Source of the DNA: Muricoccus nepalensis
GTDB lineage: Bacteria; Pseudomonadota; Alphaproteobacteria; Acetobacterales; Acetobacteraceae
NCBI RefSeq assembly: GCF_006438825.1
Contig: NZ_RCZP01000018.1
Span: 5,019 to 45,793, forward strand
Direction of reading: 5' to 3'
DNA length: 40,775 nucleotides
In this document: positions 35,007-40,775 of the stretch, in pieces
How the letters are laid out: each line of letters begins with the position of its first letter
Numbering within the stretch: position 1 is the stretch's first letter
Made by a program: the position numbers and the translations under genes
Notes under the pieces: generated by a model
The model's input: only the letters and a program-made list of their open reading frames with translations
Told to the model about the DNA's origin: nothing
Databases searched by the model: none

Positions 35007-35686
35007 CAGGCTTCCTCCAGCCGGTCGGCATAGGCCGCCTCTGCGACCGTCTGCAGCTGCTTCCGCTCCTCGAAGTGCCCGGAGGCGCGCGCCCTGGCCT
35101 CCATGGCGTCCAGCATCTCCAGGAAGCCATCCAGCGCCGCCTGCAGCTTGCCGATGTACCGCTCGTCGCGCGGCGTGCGCTCTAGGGCGGGCGGCATCCT
35201 CGGGTGGTAGGAGTACCGGTCCACCCCCTCCAGCTCGCCCACCAGCATCTGCATCATGACCTGCGGCCGGTATTTCAGATGCCAGCCGTCCACGAGGTAG
35301 CCGATGTGCGTCTGAGGGGCCGGACACTTGATCTCCACGCCCCAGGCCTTGCCCACCCACAGGCGGTCCGGCGAGGCGCCGATCCGCCCATCGTCGGTGG
35401 TGATGAAGCCGACCTGCCGCGTCTCGACCTCCTGGAGGAACTCGTAGGCTCGCACGGCGTCGGGCTCGAGCTCCTTGCCGCGCTCGACCCACTCCAGCCC
35501 CTCCAGGCTCTGCAGGGGCTCACCCAGCAGCTTCTCGGCCAGCAGCCGGTAGGCGTAGGCCGGCGCGGAGGCGGAGAGGTCCCCCGTCTTCGGCGTGATG
35601 ATGCAGTGGACCTCGCTGGCGGTGACGACGCCGAGGCGCAGCTTGAGCCACTCGGCCGTGCCCTGTTGGACGGTGTGCTCGATCAT
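35006..35686 (-). CDS. YqaJ-type viral recombinase (lambda-exonuclease-like nuclease)
   Basis: 226 residues. QQGTAEWLKLRLGVVTASEV is the YqaJ N-terminal signature. GRIGASPDRLWVGKAWGVEIKCPAPQTH contains the D...ExK PD-(D/E)XK core (here in two pieces: GASPDRL and GVEIKCP), and RPQVMMQMLV carries the trailing Gln. It resects double-stranded ends 5'-3' to feed an annealing protein, here the ERF protein next door. It overlaps both neighbours (ATGA, TGATG). Confidence 0.9.
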   Translation of the reverse strand: MIEHTVQQGTAEWLKLRLGVVTASEVHCIITPKTGDLSASAPAYAYRLLAEKLLGEPLQSLEGLEWVERGKELEPDAVRAYEFLQEVETRQVGFITTDDGRIGASPDRLWVGKAWGVEIKCPAPQTHIGYLVDGWHLKYRPQVMMQMLVGELEGVDRYSYHPRMPPALERTPRDERYIGKLQAALDGFLEMLDAMEARARASGHFEERKQLQTVAEAAYADRLEEA

Positions 35687-36462
35687 GAAGCGCCACCCTT
35701 GCGTGCTGCGGCCGCCCGCTTCTGGTGCAGCAGGTTGAGCGCCACGGGGAAGACCGCTTGGTCCATGTCGTCGACCGTCGCCACGCCACCGAGGGTGTCG
35801 AGGAAGCGGCGCACGTCAGTCCCGGTCTCCTGCAGCAGGCCGACGATCTCGTCCTTCTGCTGGTCGGTGATCAAGCGCTGGCCGCCGGCCTTGCCATCGT
35901 CATCCGCCCTCTCGCGGACGATGTTGAAGATACCCTCCAGCGCGTACCGCTTGCCGTAGGAGAAGCCGGAGCCGATGGCCTGCAGCGCGTTCCGGCCTGG
36001 CCCGCCATCGGAGATGATGGGGAACTCGTAGGTTTCCGAGTGACCGGCAGCGTGCGACAGCTCCGCCACCACCATGAGTCCGCCCTCCCGCGGCTTCATG
36101 CTGAAGGACACGCTCAGCCCGTGCTCCCTCATCAGGGGCCGAAGGACGGCATCGACGTCCTCGAAGGTGGCGAAGGGAATGGAGCCGCGCTTCTGCCGCG
36201 TCGTCTTGTCCTCGCCCAGGTCGATCGTGCCGTTCCGCTTGACGCGAGGCGCCTGGGCCTGGACGGCATGCTTGGCCGCGGTGAACTGCATCTTCGCGTC
36301 CCGGTCCATGACGCGCTCCTGCATCTGCAGGAGCTTGTCCAGCTTGTCGGCGTCGATCTCCGGCCGCTCCAGCGCCGTGGCGATGAAGTTGAGCATGGAC
36401 GGCTGCTCGGTCGTTGCCGGCAGCTGGTCCTTCGTGGTGGTCACCTCGCCCATGTCAGACAC
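35683..36462 (-). CDS. erf: ERF-family single-strand annealing protein
   Basis: 259 residues. The ERF domain is seen in KMQFTAAKHAVQAQAPRVKR, IPFATFEDVDAVLRPLMREH and IGSGFSYGKRYALEGIFNI, resembling P22 Erf-type annealing proteins. The C-terminal third is a variable helical tail. It pairs with the YqaJ nuclease as a phage recombination duo. The listed start is GTG; the ATG at 36453, 1 nt after the preceding stop, is an equally good start. Confidence 0.88.
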   Translation of the reverse strand: MSDMGEVTTTKDQLPATTEQPSMLNFIATALERPEIDADKLDKLLQMQERVMDRDAKMQFTAAKHAVQAQAPRVKRNGTIDLGEDKTTRQKRGSIPFATFEDVDAVLRPLMREHGLSVSFSMKPREGGLMVVAELSHAAGHSETYEFPIISDGGPGRNALQAIGSGFSYGKRYALEGIFNIVRERADDDGKAGGQRLITDQQKDEIVGLLQETGTDVRRFLDTLGGVATVDDMDQAVFPVALNLLHQKRAAAARKGGAS

Positions 36463-36583
36463 CCACCACGCCGAGAATGACCGCGGCGAAGAACACCACG
36501 CCGAGCAGGGTGGCGCTGCTGAGCAAGGCGAAGATGGCGGCCAGTGTTATCTCGCCCCAGGTCAGGTTGTTCGGCGGGATCAT
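36455..36583 (-). CDS. 42-residue phage membrane protein
   Basis: MIPPNNLTWGEITLAA leads into one or two hydrophobic helices (IFALLSSATLLGVVFFAAVI). Its ATG overlaps the preceding stop as ATGA and its stop overlaps erf, so it is part of the tightly coupled early operon. Function unknown; small early membrane proteins are sometimes exclusion or host-interference factors. Confidence 0.6.
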   Translation of the reverse strand: MIPPNNLTWGEITLAAIFALLSSATLLGVVFFAAVILGVVGV

Positions 36584-36720
36584 GGAATGCGGTCCCAGAT
36601 GGCGTAGGCGCAGGCGAGCAGCCAAGCGCCCATCAAGATCTCCGCGACGTTGTTCTTGTACGGCGGCTTGATGGTTCCCCAAGCAAGCCAAGCAAGGGTG
36701 ATGGACGTCGCCCACATCAT
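36580..36720 (-). CDS. 46-residue phage membrane protein
   Basis: Two hydrophobic stretches, MMWATSITLAWLAWG and ILMGAWLLACAYAIW, flank a short basic loop (KPPYKNN), suggesting a hairpin in the inner membrane. The ATG overlaps the upstream stop (ATGA), as does its stop with the next gene. No family recognised. Confidence 0.6.
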   Translation of the reverse strand: MMWATSITLAWLAWGTIKPPYKNNVAEILMGAWLLACAYAIWDRIP

Positions 36721-37259
36721 GTGCGGCTCCTCCGTGCCAGAACGACGATGAAGACAGCCAGCGCCAAGCCAAACACGGCAGCGGCTGCGGGCTCGGGAAC
36801 CGGGACGGGCACCTCCGGCGGAGGCTGAACCATGCCGGGCATTGGCGTGCCGTGGCCGATCGGGACGGGCACCTCCAGCCGGGGTCCGCTGAGAAGGGGC
36901 GTAAAGCCCACCGGCAACGGCGTCGGCGCGTCGTGCTCGACCCACTCACCGGTGTGCGCGTCGTGCACCCAAACCGCGCCGCCGTAGAACCCACCGAAGC
37001 TGCCCGGCGCGCCTGGGTAGTCACCGGGCAAGCCATACACCCAGCCGCCCTCCGGCATAGCGTACAGCCCGGGCGCGGGCGCCGCAGCGACAGGGCCAAT
37101 GGGCGCACGGGGCAGGGAACCCCACAGGTCGTCGGGGGTCGCATACCCCTTGCCGGTCACCCGGCAGTCGTCGCGCGGGATGTTGCGGCTGACACCGTCG
37201 ACGCAGCGCAGGCAGCCCCGCACCATGGTCCATGTGCACCCAGTCGTCACAGGGGCCAT
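36717..37259 (-). CDS. Phage protein with PEP-CTERM-like C-terminal tail
   Basis: 180 residues. The N-terminus is Cys-rich (GCTWTMVRGCLRCVDG, then DDC) without an obvious signal peptide. The middle is Gly/Pro/aromatic-rich (GLPGDYPGAPGSFGGFYGG). The end is VPEP (PEP at 155-157), a single hydrophobic helix, then ARRSRT: the three-part layout of a PEP-CTERM exosortase sorting signal. If real, the protein would be surface-sorted, but lack of a signal peptide argues for a simple tail anchor. It overlaps both neighbours by a few bases. No family recognised for the body. Confidence 0.65.
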   Translation of the reverse strand: MAPVTTGCTWTMVRGCLRCVDGVSRNIPRDDCRVTGKGYATPDDLWGSLPRAPIGPVAAAPAPGLYAMPEGGWVYGLPGDYPGAPGSFGGFYGGAVWVHDAHTGEWVEHDAPTPLPVGFTPLLSGPRLEVPVPIGHGTPMPGMVQPPPEVPVPVPEPAAAAVFGLALAVFIVVLARRSRT

Positions 37260-37405
37260 CCCGTCACGCGAGGCGCGACCCAGCAGAGGATGATGGCCAG
37301 GGTGGCGCAGGCAAGGCGCCCGACCTCGGCGCGGGGCTCGACTAGGTCGAAGGCGATGCTGAGGCAGGACATGGCCACAAAGCCCGTCCAGATGACGACG
37401 GCCAT
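37247..37405 (-). CDS. 52-residue phage membrane protein
   Basis: MAVVIWTGFVAMSCLSIAF and LACATLAIILCWVAP are two hydrophobic helices with an acidic/basic turn (DLVEPRAEVGR). A strong AAGGAGG lies 6 nt before the ATG. It overlaps the next gene by 13 nt and the previous stop by 1 nt. Third of the tiny membrane proteins clustered here. Confidence 0.6.
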   Translation of the reverse strand: MAVVIWTGFVAMSCLSIAFDLVEPRAEVGRLACATLAIILCWVAPRVTGWPL

Positions 37406-37608
37406 CACGTGCCTCCTTGGTTCTGCAGGTCGGTGAGGGTGTGGAGGACGGCGCGCATCACGGTCATCTGCCGGTCGGCAGCGGCCTGGCTGAGCATCCC
37501 GTTGGAGACGAAGCGGGGGTACGCCCGCTCGCGCTGTGCGATCTCGCGGCGGACCTCCTTCACCTGAGCGGCGAGGTCCGGCAGGGCCTCAGGGAAAAGG
37601 TCGCTCAT
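37405..37608 (-). CDS. 67-residue phage protein
   Basis: A soluble helical protein: LAAQVKEVRREIAQRERAYP and AAADRQMTVMRAVLHTLTDL suggest a helical hairpin or short coiled coil. The segment 'RERAYPRFVSNGMLSQAAADRQ' (split: RERAYPRFVSNG, MLSQAAADRQ) recurs in small phage early proteins of unknown role. Coupled by TGATG to the next gene. Confidence 0.65.
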   Translation of the reverse strand: MSDLFPEALPDLAAQVKEVRREIAQRERAYPRFVSNGMLSQAAADRQMTVMRAVLHTLTDLQNQGGT

Positions 37609-37793
37609 GCGCCCTCTCCCACCAGCCGTTCGGCGCGACGCCGGCGGCGCCCACGGCCGAGCATGTCCAGGCCGCGGTCGCGCTCATCGCGCTCGGCCTG
37701 GACCGCCTCGAAGATCGTGCGCTCGCCGGCGGCCCAGTCGCGGAGCTGCTCGGGGGAGGGGAGCGCGGAGGGGAAGCGAGGGGCGGCGTTCAA
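37605..37793 (-). CDS. 62-residue phage protein
   Basis: SPEQLRDWAAGERTIFEAVQ followed by a highly basic tail (LGRGRRRRRAERLVG). It may bind nucleic acid through that tail. ATGA overlaps on both sides. No family recognised. Confidence 0.55.
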   Translation of the reverse strand: MNAAPRFPSALPSPEQLRDWAAGERTIFEAVQAERDERDRGLDMLGRGRRRRRAERLVGEGA

Positions 37794-38017
37794 GACGCCA
37801 GCTCCTGCAGCATGTCGACGGTGCCGCGGGCGAGCTCGGCATCGGCGTCGGCCAAGGCGGCGGCGCGCGGCTTGCCCTCGGAGCGGAGCTCGTGGGCGTG
37901 GGCGGCACTCAGCGCGGCCTGCTCGGCGGCCAGCGCAGCGAGCCAGACGGCCTGCTCGCGTGACGGCACCGGGCGGACGGGCGCCACGGGCTCCCAGGTG
38001 GGGAGAAGGGTGAGCAT
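37790..38017 (-). CDS. 75-residue phage protein
   Basis: An Ala-rich helical protein (QAVWLAALAAEQAALSAAHA, then LADADAELARGTVDMLQEL). Its ATG overlap with the upstream stop follows the operon pattern. Function unknown. Confidence 0.55.
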   Translation of the reverse strand: MLTLLPTWEPVAPVRPVPSREQAVWLAALAAEQAALSAAHAHELRSEGKPRAAALADADAELARGTVDMLQELAS

Positions 38018-38535
38018 CAGCCCCGCCTCCCGCCGAGGGCGGCCGGATCCTTCACGCGGTCAGAGATGGGAAGGTACGGCGCACGAGGAGTGGAGGGCGG
38101 CGTGCCCAGCTTCGCCAGGGCAGCGTCTCGCGCGGCCTGAGCGCCTGCCATGCCTGACCGCTGCGGAGCGGCCCAGGCGGGCAGGGTGACGATCAGGGCT
38201 CCGTCCTCGATGACGTGCGGGGCGACCTCAGCGCGCTTGGCGTCGGAGCTCAGCGCCCAGCTGAAGGCGAGAGAGGCACCCGTGGCCTTCGCGCCCGTGC
38301 TGCGGGTCTTCACCTCGCCGCCTGCCGAGAGCCGCAGCTTACCCGTCTCCGGGTCGTGCTGGACGCGCAGCTTGCCGACCTGCGGCCAGCTCAGCTCGGC
38401 GAGTAGCGGGCCGCTGATGCCGACCACCATGCTGGAGGAGCCATTCTTGTGGACGCGGCGGCCCACCGTGATGCGAGGGCCAGCGCCGGTGATGCGGCCG
38501 CCACGAGCGTTCGGAAGGATGTCGATCCAGGCCAT
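38017..38535 (-). CDS. 172-residue phage early protein
   Basis: Beta-rich N-terminal part (GRITGAGPRITVGRRVHKNG, SSSMVVGISGPLL, KLRVQHDPETGKLRLS), an acidic middle and a C-terminal Ala/Pro stretch. Second-largest of the unknown early genes and near the operon's promoter. No recognised domain. Its stop overlaps the next ATG (TGATG). Confidence 0.65.
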   Translation of the reverse strand: MAWIDILPNARGGRITGAGPRITVGRRVHKNGSSSMVVGISGPLLAELSWPQVGKLRVQHDPETGKLRLSAGGEVKTRSTGAKATGASLAFSWALSSDAKRAEVAPHVIEDGALIVTLPAWAAPQRSGMAGAQAARDAALAKLGTPPSTPRAPYLPISDRVKDPAALGGRRG

Positions 38536-38538
38536 GGC

Positions 38539-38655
38539 TCAGGCGCCGAGTGCGAAAAAGGCGAAGACGAGCACCAGCACGCAGCCAGCGAACAGCAGGC
38601 CGCCCAGTACCGTCTCAAGCGGCGAGGGGAGGTCGTGAGTGTCGGGGCGATCCAT
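38539..38655 (-). CDS. 38-residue phage membrane protein, first gene of the early operon
   Basis: MDRPDTHDLPSPLETVLGG runs into a strongly hydrophobic helix (LLFAGCVLVLVFAFFALGA). GAGGGA lies about 6 nt upstream of the ATG. It is the first frame after the early promoter and ends 3 nt before the next start. Likely a small inner-membrane protein. Confidence 0.55.
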   Translation of the reverse strand: MDRPDTHDLPSPLETVLGGLLFAGCVLVLVFAFFALGA

Positions 38656-38694
38656 TGTGGTTCCCTCGGCCGCGGCGGGATGCCTGCGGAATCC

Positions 38695-38711
38695 GCTCAG
38701 TATCGCTAAGC
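38695..38711. promoter_or_regulatory. Repressor operator A (early promoter)
   Basis: GCTCAGTATCGCTAAGC: half-sites GCTCAG and CTAAGC with 5-bp spacing. It covers the -10 of the leftward early promoter, so bound repressor would block transcription. Confidence 0.75.
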
Positions 38712-38726
38712 AAGATCGTGTTGCAA
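38699..38726 (-). promoter_or_regulatory. Leftward early promoter (PL-like)
   Basis: On the minus strand, TTGCAA (38726-38721), a 16-nt spacer and GATACT (38704-38699). It is modest by consensus but sits exactly between and over the two operators, and just upstream of the first early gene. Confidence 0.6.
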
Positions 38727-38735
38727 GTGAATTCT

Positions 38736-38752
38736 GCTAAGCGACGCTGAGC
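38736..38752. promoter_or_regulatory. Repressor operator B (early promoter)
   Basis: GCTAAGCGACGCTGAGC: the same inverted half-sites and 5-bp spacing as operator A, centred 41 bp from it and upstream of the -35. Confidence 0.75.
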
Positions 38753-38762
38753 AGACCGGGCA

Positions 38763-38795
38763 CGAAAAACCCCGCCGGCCGAAGCGGGCGGGGTT
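38763..38795 (-). terminator. Terminator of the membrane module
   Basis: AACCCCGCC and GGCGGGGTT form a 9-bp stem; leftward transcription then meets TTTTT. It insulates the two-gene membrane unit from the early promoter just beyond. Confidence 0.8.
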
Positions 38796-38820
38796 GGCCA
38801 GCGACGATGCTTACTCGGCG

Positions 38821-38946
38821 CTAACTTGCCGTTTTGCGAGCCTCCGCCGACGCCCGCGACGATCGTTCGTGAAGCACCACCGCCAACCAGCCCAGAGCGG
38901 CAGCTGCAAGAGGCGTGACCAGCGCCAGGATGAACAAGGAACTCAT
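38821..38946 (-). CDS. 41-residue membrane protein of the module
   Basis: MSSLFILALVTPLAAAALGW is an N-terminal hydrophobic helix, followed by LAVVLHERSSRASAEARKT, a basic cytoplasmic tail. Its ATG overlaps the stop of the 183-residue membrane protein (ATGA), so they are co-translated. No family recognised. Confidence 0.6.
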   Translation of the reverse strand: MSSLFILALVTPLAAAALGWLAVVLHERSSRASAEARKTAS

Positions 38947-39494
38947 TCTGCCACTCCCCTCAAAACCCGCCGCGCTAGAAGGTGAAAGATACCACACGCC
39001 GTCAGCCAGGCCGTAAGCAGAAGCACCAGCTCGGCTGTCTCGACCCGGTCATACACGCTGGCGATCCTATATAGGTACCCCGCTAGAGGAGTTGCGACAC
39101 CCACTGTGAAACAGGCCGTGCTTGCACGATCCAACGCATTGGCCAGCAACTTCGTTTGCTCGAGCCTGACTGACCTTGGCGGGGGATCGACAGCTTCGAC
39201 CAACGCCTGTCCTGGGTTTGGCCTTAGGAAGAGGATCGTCATGACAGCAACAACCGCCAACCCCATCAGGTAGGTAGCTGCCGCTATGGCGATGCTGATT
39301 ATGCTAGACCCCCATATTAGGGTATTGACCCCAAGGAACATAGTAAAGGTGACAGCATGTGCCTTGGCCTGACTTTGATAGAACTTCCTATCTAGAGAGC
39401 CTCCACTTCGGTGGACAAGGTAGGCCGCTCCGTAGCTTACAATAACGAGCACAATCAGAACGACGCATGTGATGGCTAGATCGACATTACCCAT
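38943..39494 (-). CDS. 183-residue multi-helix membrane protein, lower GC
   Basis: About four or five membrane helices: ITCVVLIVLVIVSYGAAYLV, FTMFLGVNTLIWGSSIISIA, YLMGLAVVAVMTILFL and LVLLLTAWLTACGIFHLLA, with a hydrophilic loop (VDPPPRSVRLEQTKLL) between. Codon use is visibly less GC-rich than the neighbours, suggesting recent acquisition. It has its own terminator, and a TATATT -10-like element lies upstream at 39534-39529. Its place between repressor and early operon suggests expression in the lysogen, as for superinfection-exclusion proteins. That is inference; no family recognised. Confidence 0.75.
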   Translation of the reverse strand: MGNVDLAITCVVLIVLVIVSYGAAYLVHRSGGSLDRKFYQSQAKAHAVTFTMFLGVNTLIWGSSIISIAIAAATYLMGLAVVAVMTILFLRPNPGQALVEAVDPPPRSVRLEQTKLLANALDRASTACFTVGVATPLAGYLYRIASVYDRVETAELVLLLTAWLTACGIFHLLARRVLRGVAE

Positions 39495-39639
39495 TCAGGG
39501 GTGCTCGCAAGTCACGCCCGCGTCTCAAAATATAGGAATGCAACCCTTGATGTTCCCGTTCTGTTTCTGTCAGGCTTACCCCGGCCAGGAATGATTCGCG
39601 GAGGTCTAATCAATGAGCGAGGTCGGTTCAGGGACACAG

Positions 39640-40005
39640 CTAATTGCGTTCCCGCGCCGGCTTCGGACCATCATCGTGACCGTCGACGGCGGTGCCTGCC
39701 CCTTTCAGCATCCGCAGAAACAAGTCTCTCTCAGGAGGTCGGAGCCGCCGCCAGTGCGTCACCAGGGTCATCTCCTCGGGGTCTTGCACAATGTGCCCGT
39801 GGTAGGCGGCGCCCGGTGCGAAGAAGCTGGCGGCGGAGAGTCCGAACAGGTTGCAGAGGTCTATGAGATTGGCCGGGGAAGGCTTCGTGGAGCCTAGTTC
39901 CCACTGGGCGATGGCACCCGCGCTGAGCCCAAGAGCCTTGGCTAGGGCTCGCTGAGTCCAGCCCTTCTTGGTCCGCTCGCTGCGGATCAGATCGCTTAGC
40001 TCCAT
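39640..40005 (-). CDS. CI-like XRE-family repressor
   Basis: 121 residues. The N-terminal HTH is clear: MELSDLIRSERTKKGWTQRA, LAKALGLSAGAIAQWELGST, PSPANLIDLCNLFGLSAASF. The C-terminal half (THWRRLRPPERDLFLRML) is short and lacks a LexA-type peptidase, so RecA-driven self-cleavage is not expected. The start at 40005 fits homology; the longer frame would run through the operators. It probably binds the 17-bp operators flanking it. Confidence 0.85.
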   Translation of the reverse strand: MELSDLIRSERTKKGWTQRALAKALGLSAGAIAQWELGSTKPSPANLIDLCNLFGLSAASFFAPGAAYHGHIVQDPEEMTLVTHWRRLRPPERDLFLRMLKGAGTAVDGHDDGPKPARERN

Positions 40006-40028
40006 ACCGCGAACGTGCCAGGACTGAC

Positions 40029-40045
40029 GCTCACTCACACTGAGC
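40029..40045. promoter_or_regulatory. Repressor operator D
   Basis: GCTCACTCACACTGAGC: same symmetry and spacing as the other operators, one half-site diverged (GCTCAC). It lies 24 bp upstream of the repressor start. Confidence 0.65.
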
Positions 40046-40064
40046 AAAGTTCTTGCGCTGTCCT

Positions 40065-40081
40065 GCTCAGGGACGCTAAGC
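40065..40081. promoter_or_regulatory. Repressor operator C
   Basis: GCTCAGGGACGCTAAGC, matching operator A in both half-sites. It is centred 36 bp from operator D and ends 7 nt before the cro start, so it must overlap the cro promoter. Confidence 0.75.
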
Positions 40082-40088
40082 ATAGATC

Positions 40089-40334
40089 ATGACTGGAATG
40101 GCCCTTCTTCGATCACGCCGTGGTGCCATGGCTCGGGTGGCGGCTGCCCTCGGCTTGTCTCGTGCTGCGGTGTGCATGTGGAAGGAGGTGCCAGCCCGGC
40201 ACCTTCCTGCGGTTGTTGAGACTACCGGGATCGCCGCCGCCGCTTTGCGGCCTGACCTCGCGGAGATGTTCAAGCCGGCGCCTGTTTGTGGCGCACCAGA
40301 GGTCACGGTCCCCTCGACCGAGGTGGCCGCCTGA
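40089..40334 (+). CDS. Cro-like regulator
   Basis: 81 residues. ARVAAALGLSRAAVCMWKEV followed by PARHLPAVVETTG matches the HTH of P22-type Cro proteins (RAVAKALGISDAAVSQWKEV in P22). Divergent from the repressor across shared operators: the classic lysis-lysogeny switch. The ATG has no visible ribosome site and lies 7 nt after operator C; it may be leaderless, or translation may begin at the ATG at 40098. Confidence 0.8.
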   Translation: MTGMALLRSRRGAMARVAAALGLSRAAVCMWKEVPARHLPAVVETTGIAAAALRPDLAEMFKPAPVCGAPEVTVPSTEVAA

Positions 40335-40416
40335 TGCGCGCGCTGCTGGATCAGAAGGGGCGGCCGACCCGCACTCTGGGGTCGAAACTTCATTCCTCGA
40401 CGACGGGGCCGGTGGC

Positions 40417-40665
40417 TCAAAGCGCTTTCAGCAGACCTTCGACACGAACTCGAGCGTGGTCGATGGCTGGGCGATCGATCGGTTGCGCGCTGCCGCGTGT
40501 CCGCTCCAGGACAATTAGAAGACCATCCAGCAGGTCCTTCTGCTCCTCGACGGTTAGAACGCCCTTCTTCGTGAGAGACGTGATTAGCCCGCTGAGTAGC
40601 ACGCTCGCGAGCAACGACTCTCCGAGCGCAACGTCGAGACGCTGCCGCAGCTCGTCGTTGTCCAT
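40417..40665 (-). CDS. 82-residue unknown protein
   Basis: DNDELRQRLDVALGESLLAS, LITSLTKKGVLTVEEQKDLL and DGLLIVLERTRG make an all-helical soluble protein. GGAGA 7 nt before the ATG supports it. It is convergent with cro. The opposite strand is also open (from 40334), but this frame has the more protein-like composition. No family recognised. Confidence 0.6.
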   Translation of the reverse strand: MDNDELRQRLDVALGESLLASVLLSGLITSLTKKGVLTVEEQKDLLDGLLIVLERTRGSAQPIDRPAIDHARVRVEGLLKAL

Positions 40666-40775
40666 TCAGCTTCTCCATGCTGGTCTCGGCAATAGCATGG
40701 TGAAGGACGGCAGTCGGTGCGGCAACGCGCCGGCCGCCGAGCCGGGGGGCTGACGTGCGCCCCGCCCCCACCCCC

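Larger units (their letters stand above)
32883..40775. mobile_element. Prophage (or prophage-like element), integrase arm, partial
   Basis: From tRNA-Glu to the window end, genes are phage-like: integrase, excisionase-like protein, recombination proteins (exonuclease, YqaJ, ERF), tiny overlapping early genes, a CI-like repressor and a Cro-like protein with shared operators. No structural, packaging or lysis genes are seen, so the rest lies further right. GC is slightly lower than in the backbone, clearly so at 38820-39600. Confidence 0.9.

Noticed and set aside
39613-39897. Rightward frame with a GGAGG ribosome-like site (MSEVGSGTQLIAFPRR)
   Set aside because: It runs antisense through the repressor gene and its product is low quality past the first 20 residues. 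The upstream GGAGG is suggestive, so a very short peptide cannot be ruled out.
40334-40753. Rightward frame coupled to cro by TGATG (MRALLDQKGRPTRTLGSK)
   Set aside because: The start is phage-like, but the frame soon becomes Ser/Arg-rich and is antisense to the better-supported gene at 40417-40665. It may be real only at its beginning or continue beyond a frameshift.

Overview
The window is uniformly GC-rich (by eye around 70%), and its housekeeping genes look alphaproteobacterial: rplM-rpsI with an N-terminally extended S9, glnB-glnA, an aminotransferase-hom-glpX-recJ run, a class I PHA synthase and an extensin-like protein. I infer Rhodospirillales, probably a Roseomonas-like member of the Acetobacteraceae. 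The species is not determined.

Layout. (1) 1-400: the 3' end of a 23S rRNA gene, a 5S rRNA gene and a terminator. (2) 413-3247: a secreted NHL beta-propeller protein, then a two-gene unit coding for a photoactive yellow protein (PYP) and a PAS-domain partner. (3) 3296-12130: a surface-glycan region with a GT4 glycosyltransferase, two GT2 enzymes, a GlfT2-like galactofuranosyltransferase, an unrecognised protein with an EYDV motif and a Wzx-type flippase. (4) 12206-32737: a chromosomal backbone with nitrogen assimilation (glnB-glnA), aminotransferases, tRNA-His, an SDR that lacks the usual catalytic residues, an M20 amidohydrolase, an extensin-like protein, rplM-rpsI, argC, a gamma-carbonic anhydrase, lipoproteins, phaC, and the overlapping set aminotransferase-hom-glpX-recJ. 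(5) 32807 to the end: tRNA-Glu(TTC) followed by one arm of a prophage or related integrated element whose far end lies outside the window.

The prophage arm reads as a lambda-like control and early region. A CI-like repressor (leftward) and a P22-Cro-like protein (rightward) are divergent. One long leftward early operon carries about fifteen mostly overlapping genes: several tiny membrane proteins, a protein with a PEP-CTERM-like tail, an ERF annealing protein, a YqaJ exonuclease, a DnaQ-like exonuclease, a small protein, an excisionase-like protein and the integrase beside tRNA-Glu. I found four copies of a 17-bp operator (GCTNAG-N5-CTNAGC): two between repressor and cro, and two at the early operon promoter. 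This wires the repressor to both divergent transcription units. A lower-GC two-gene membrane module sits between the early promoter and the repressor, where lysogeny-expressed exclusion genes are often found.

The most notable items are the PYP with a variant chromophore pocket and its PAS partner, the four-operator prophage switch, the PEP-CTERM-like tail on a phage protein, the membrane module, and a perfect 20-bp palindrome just upstream of a good rplM promoter.
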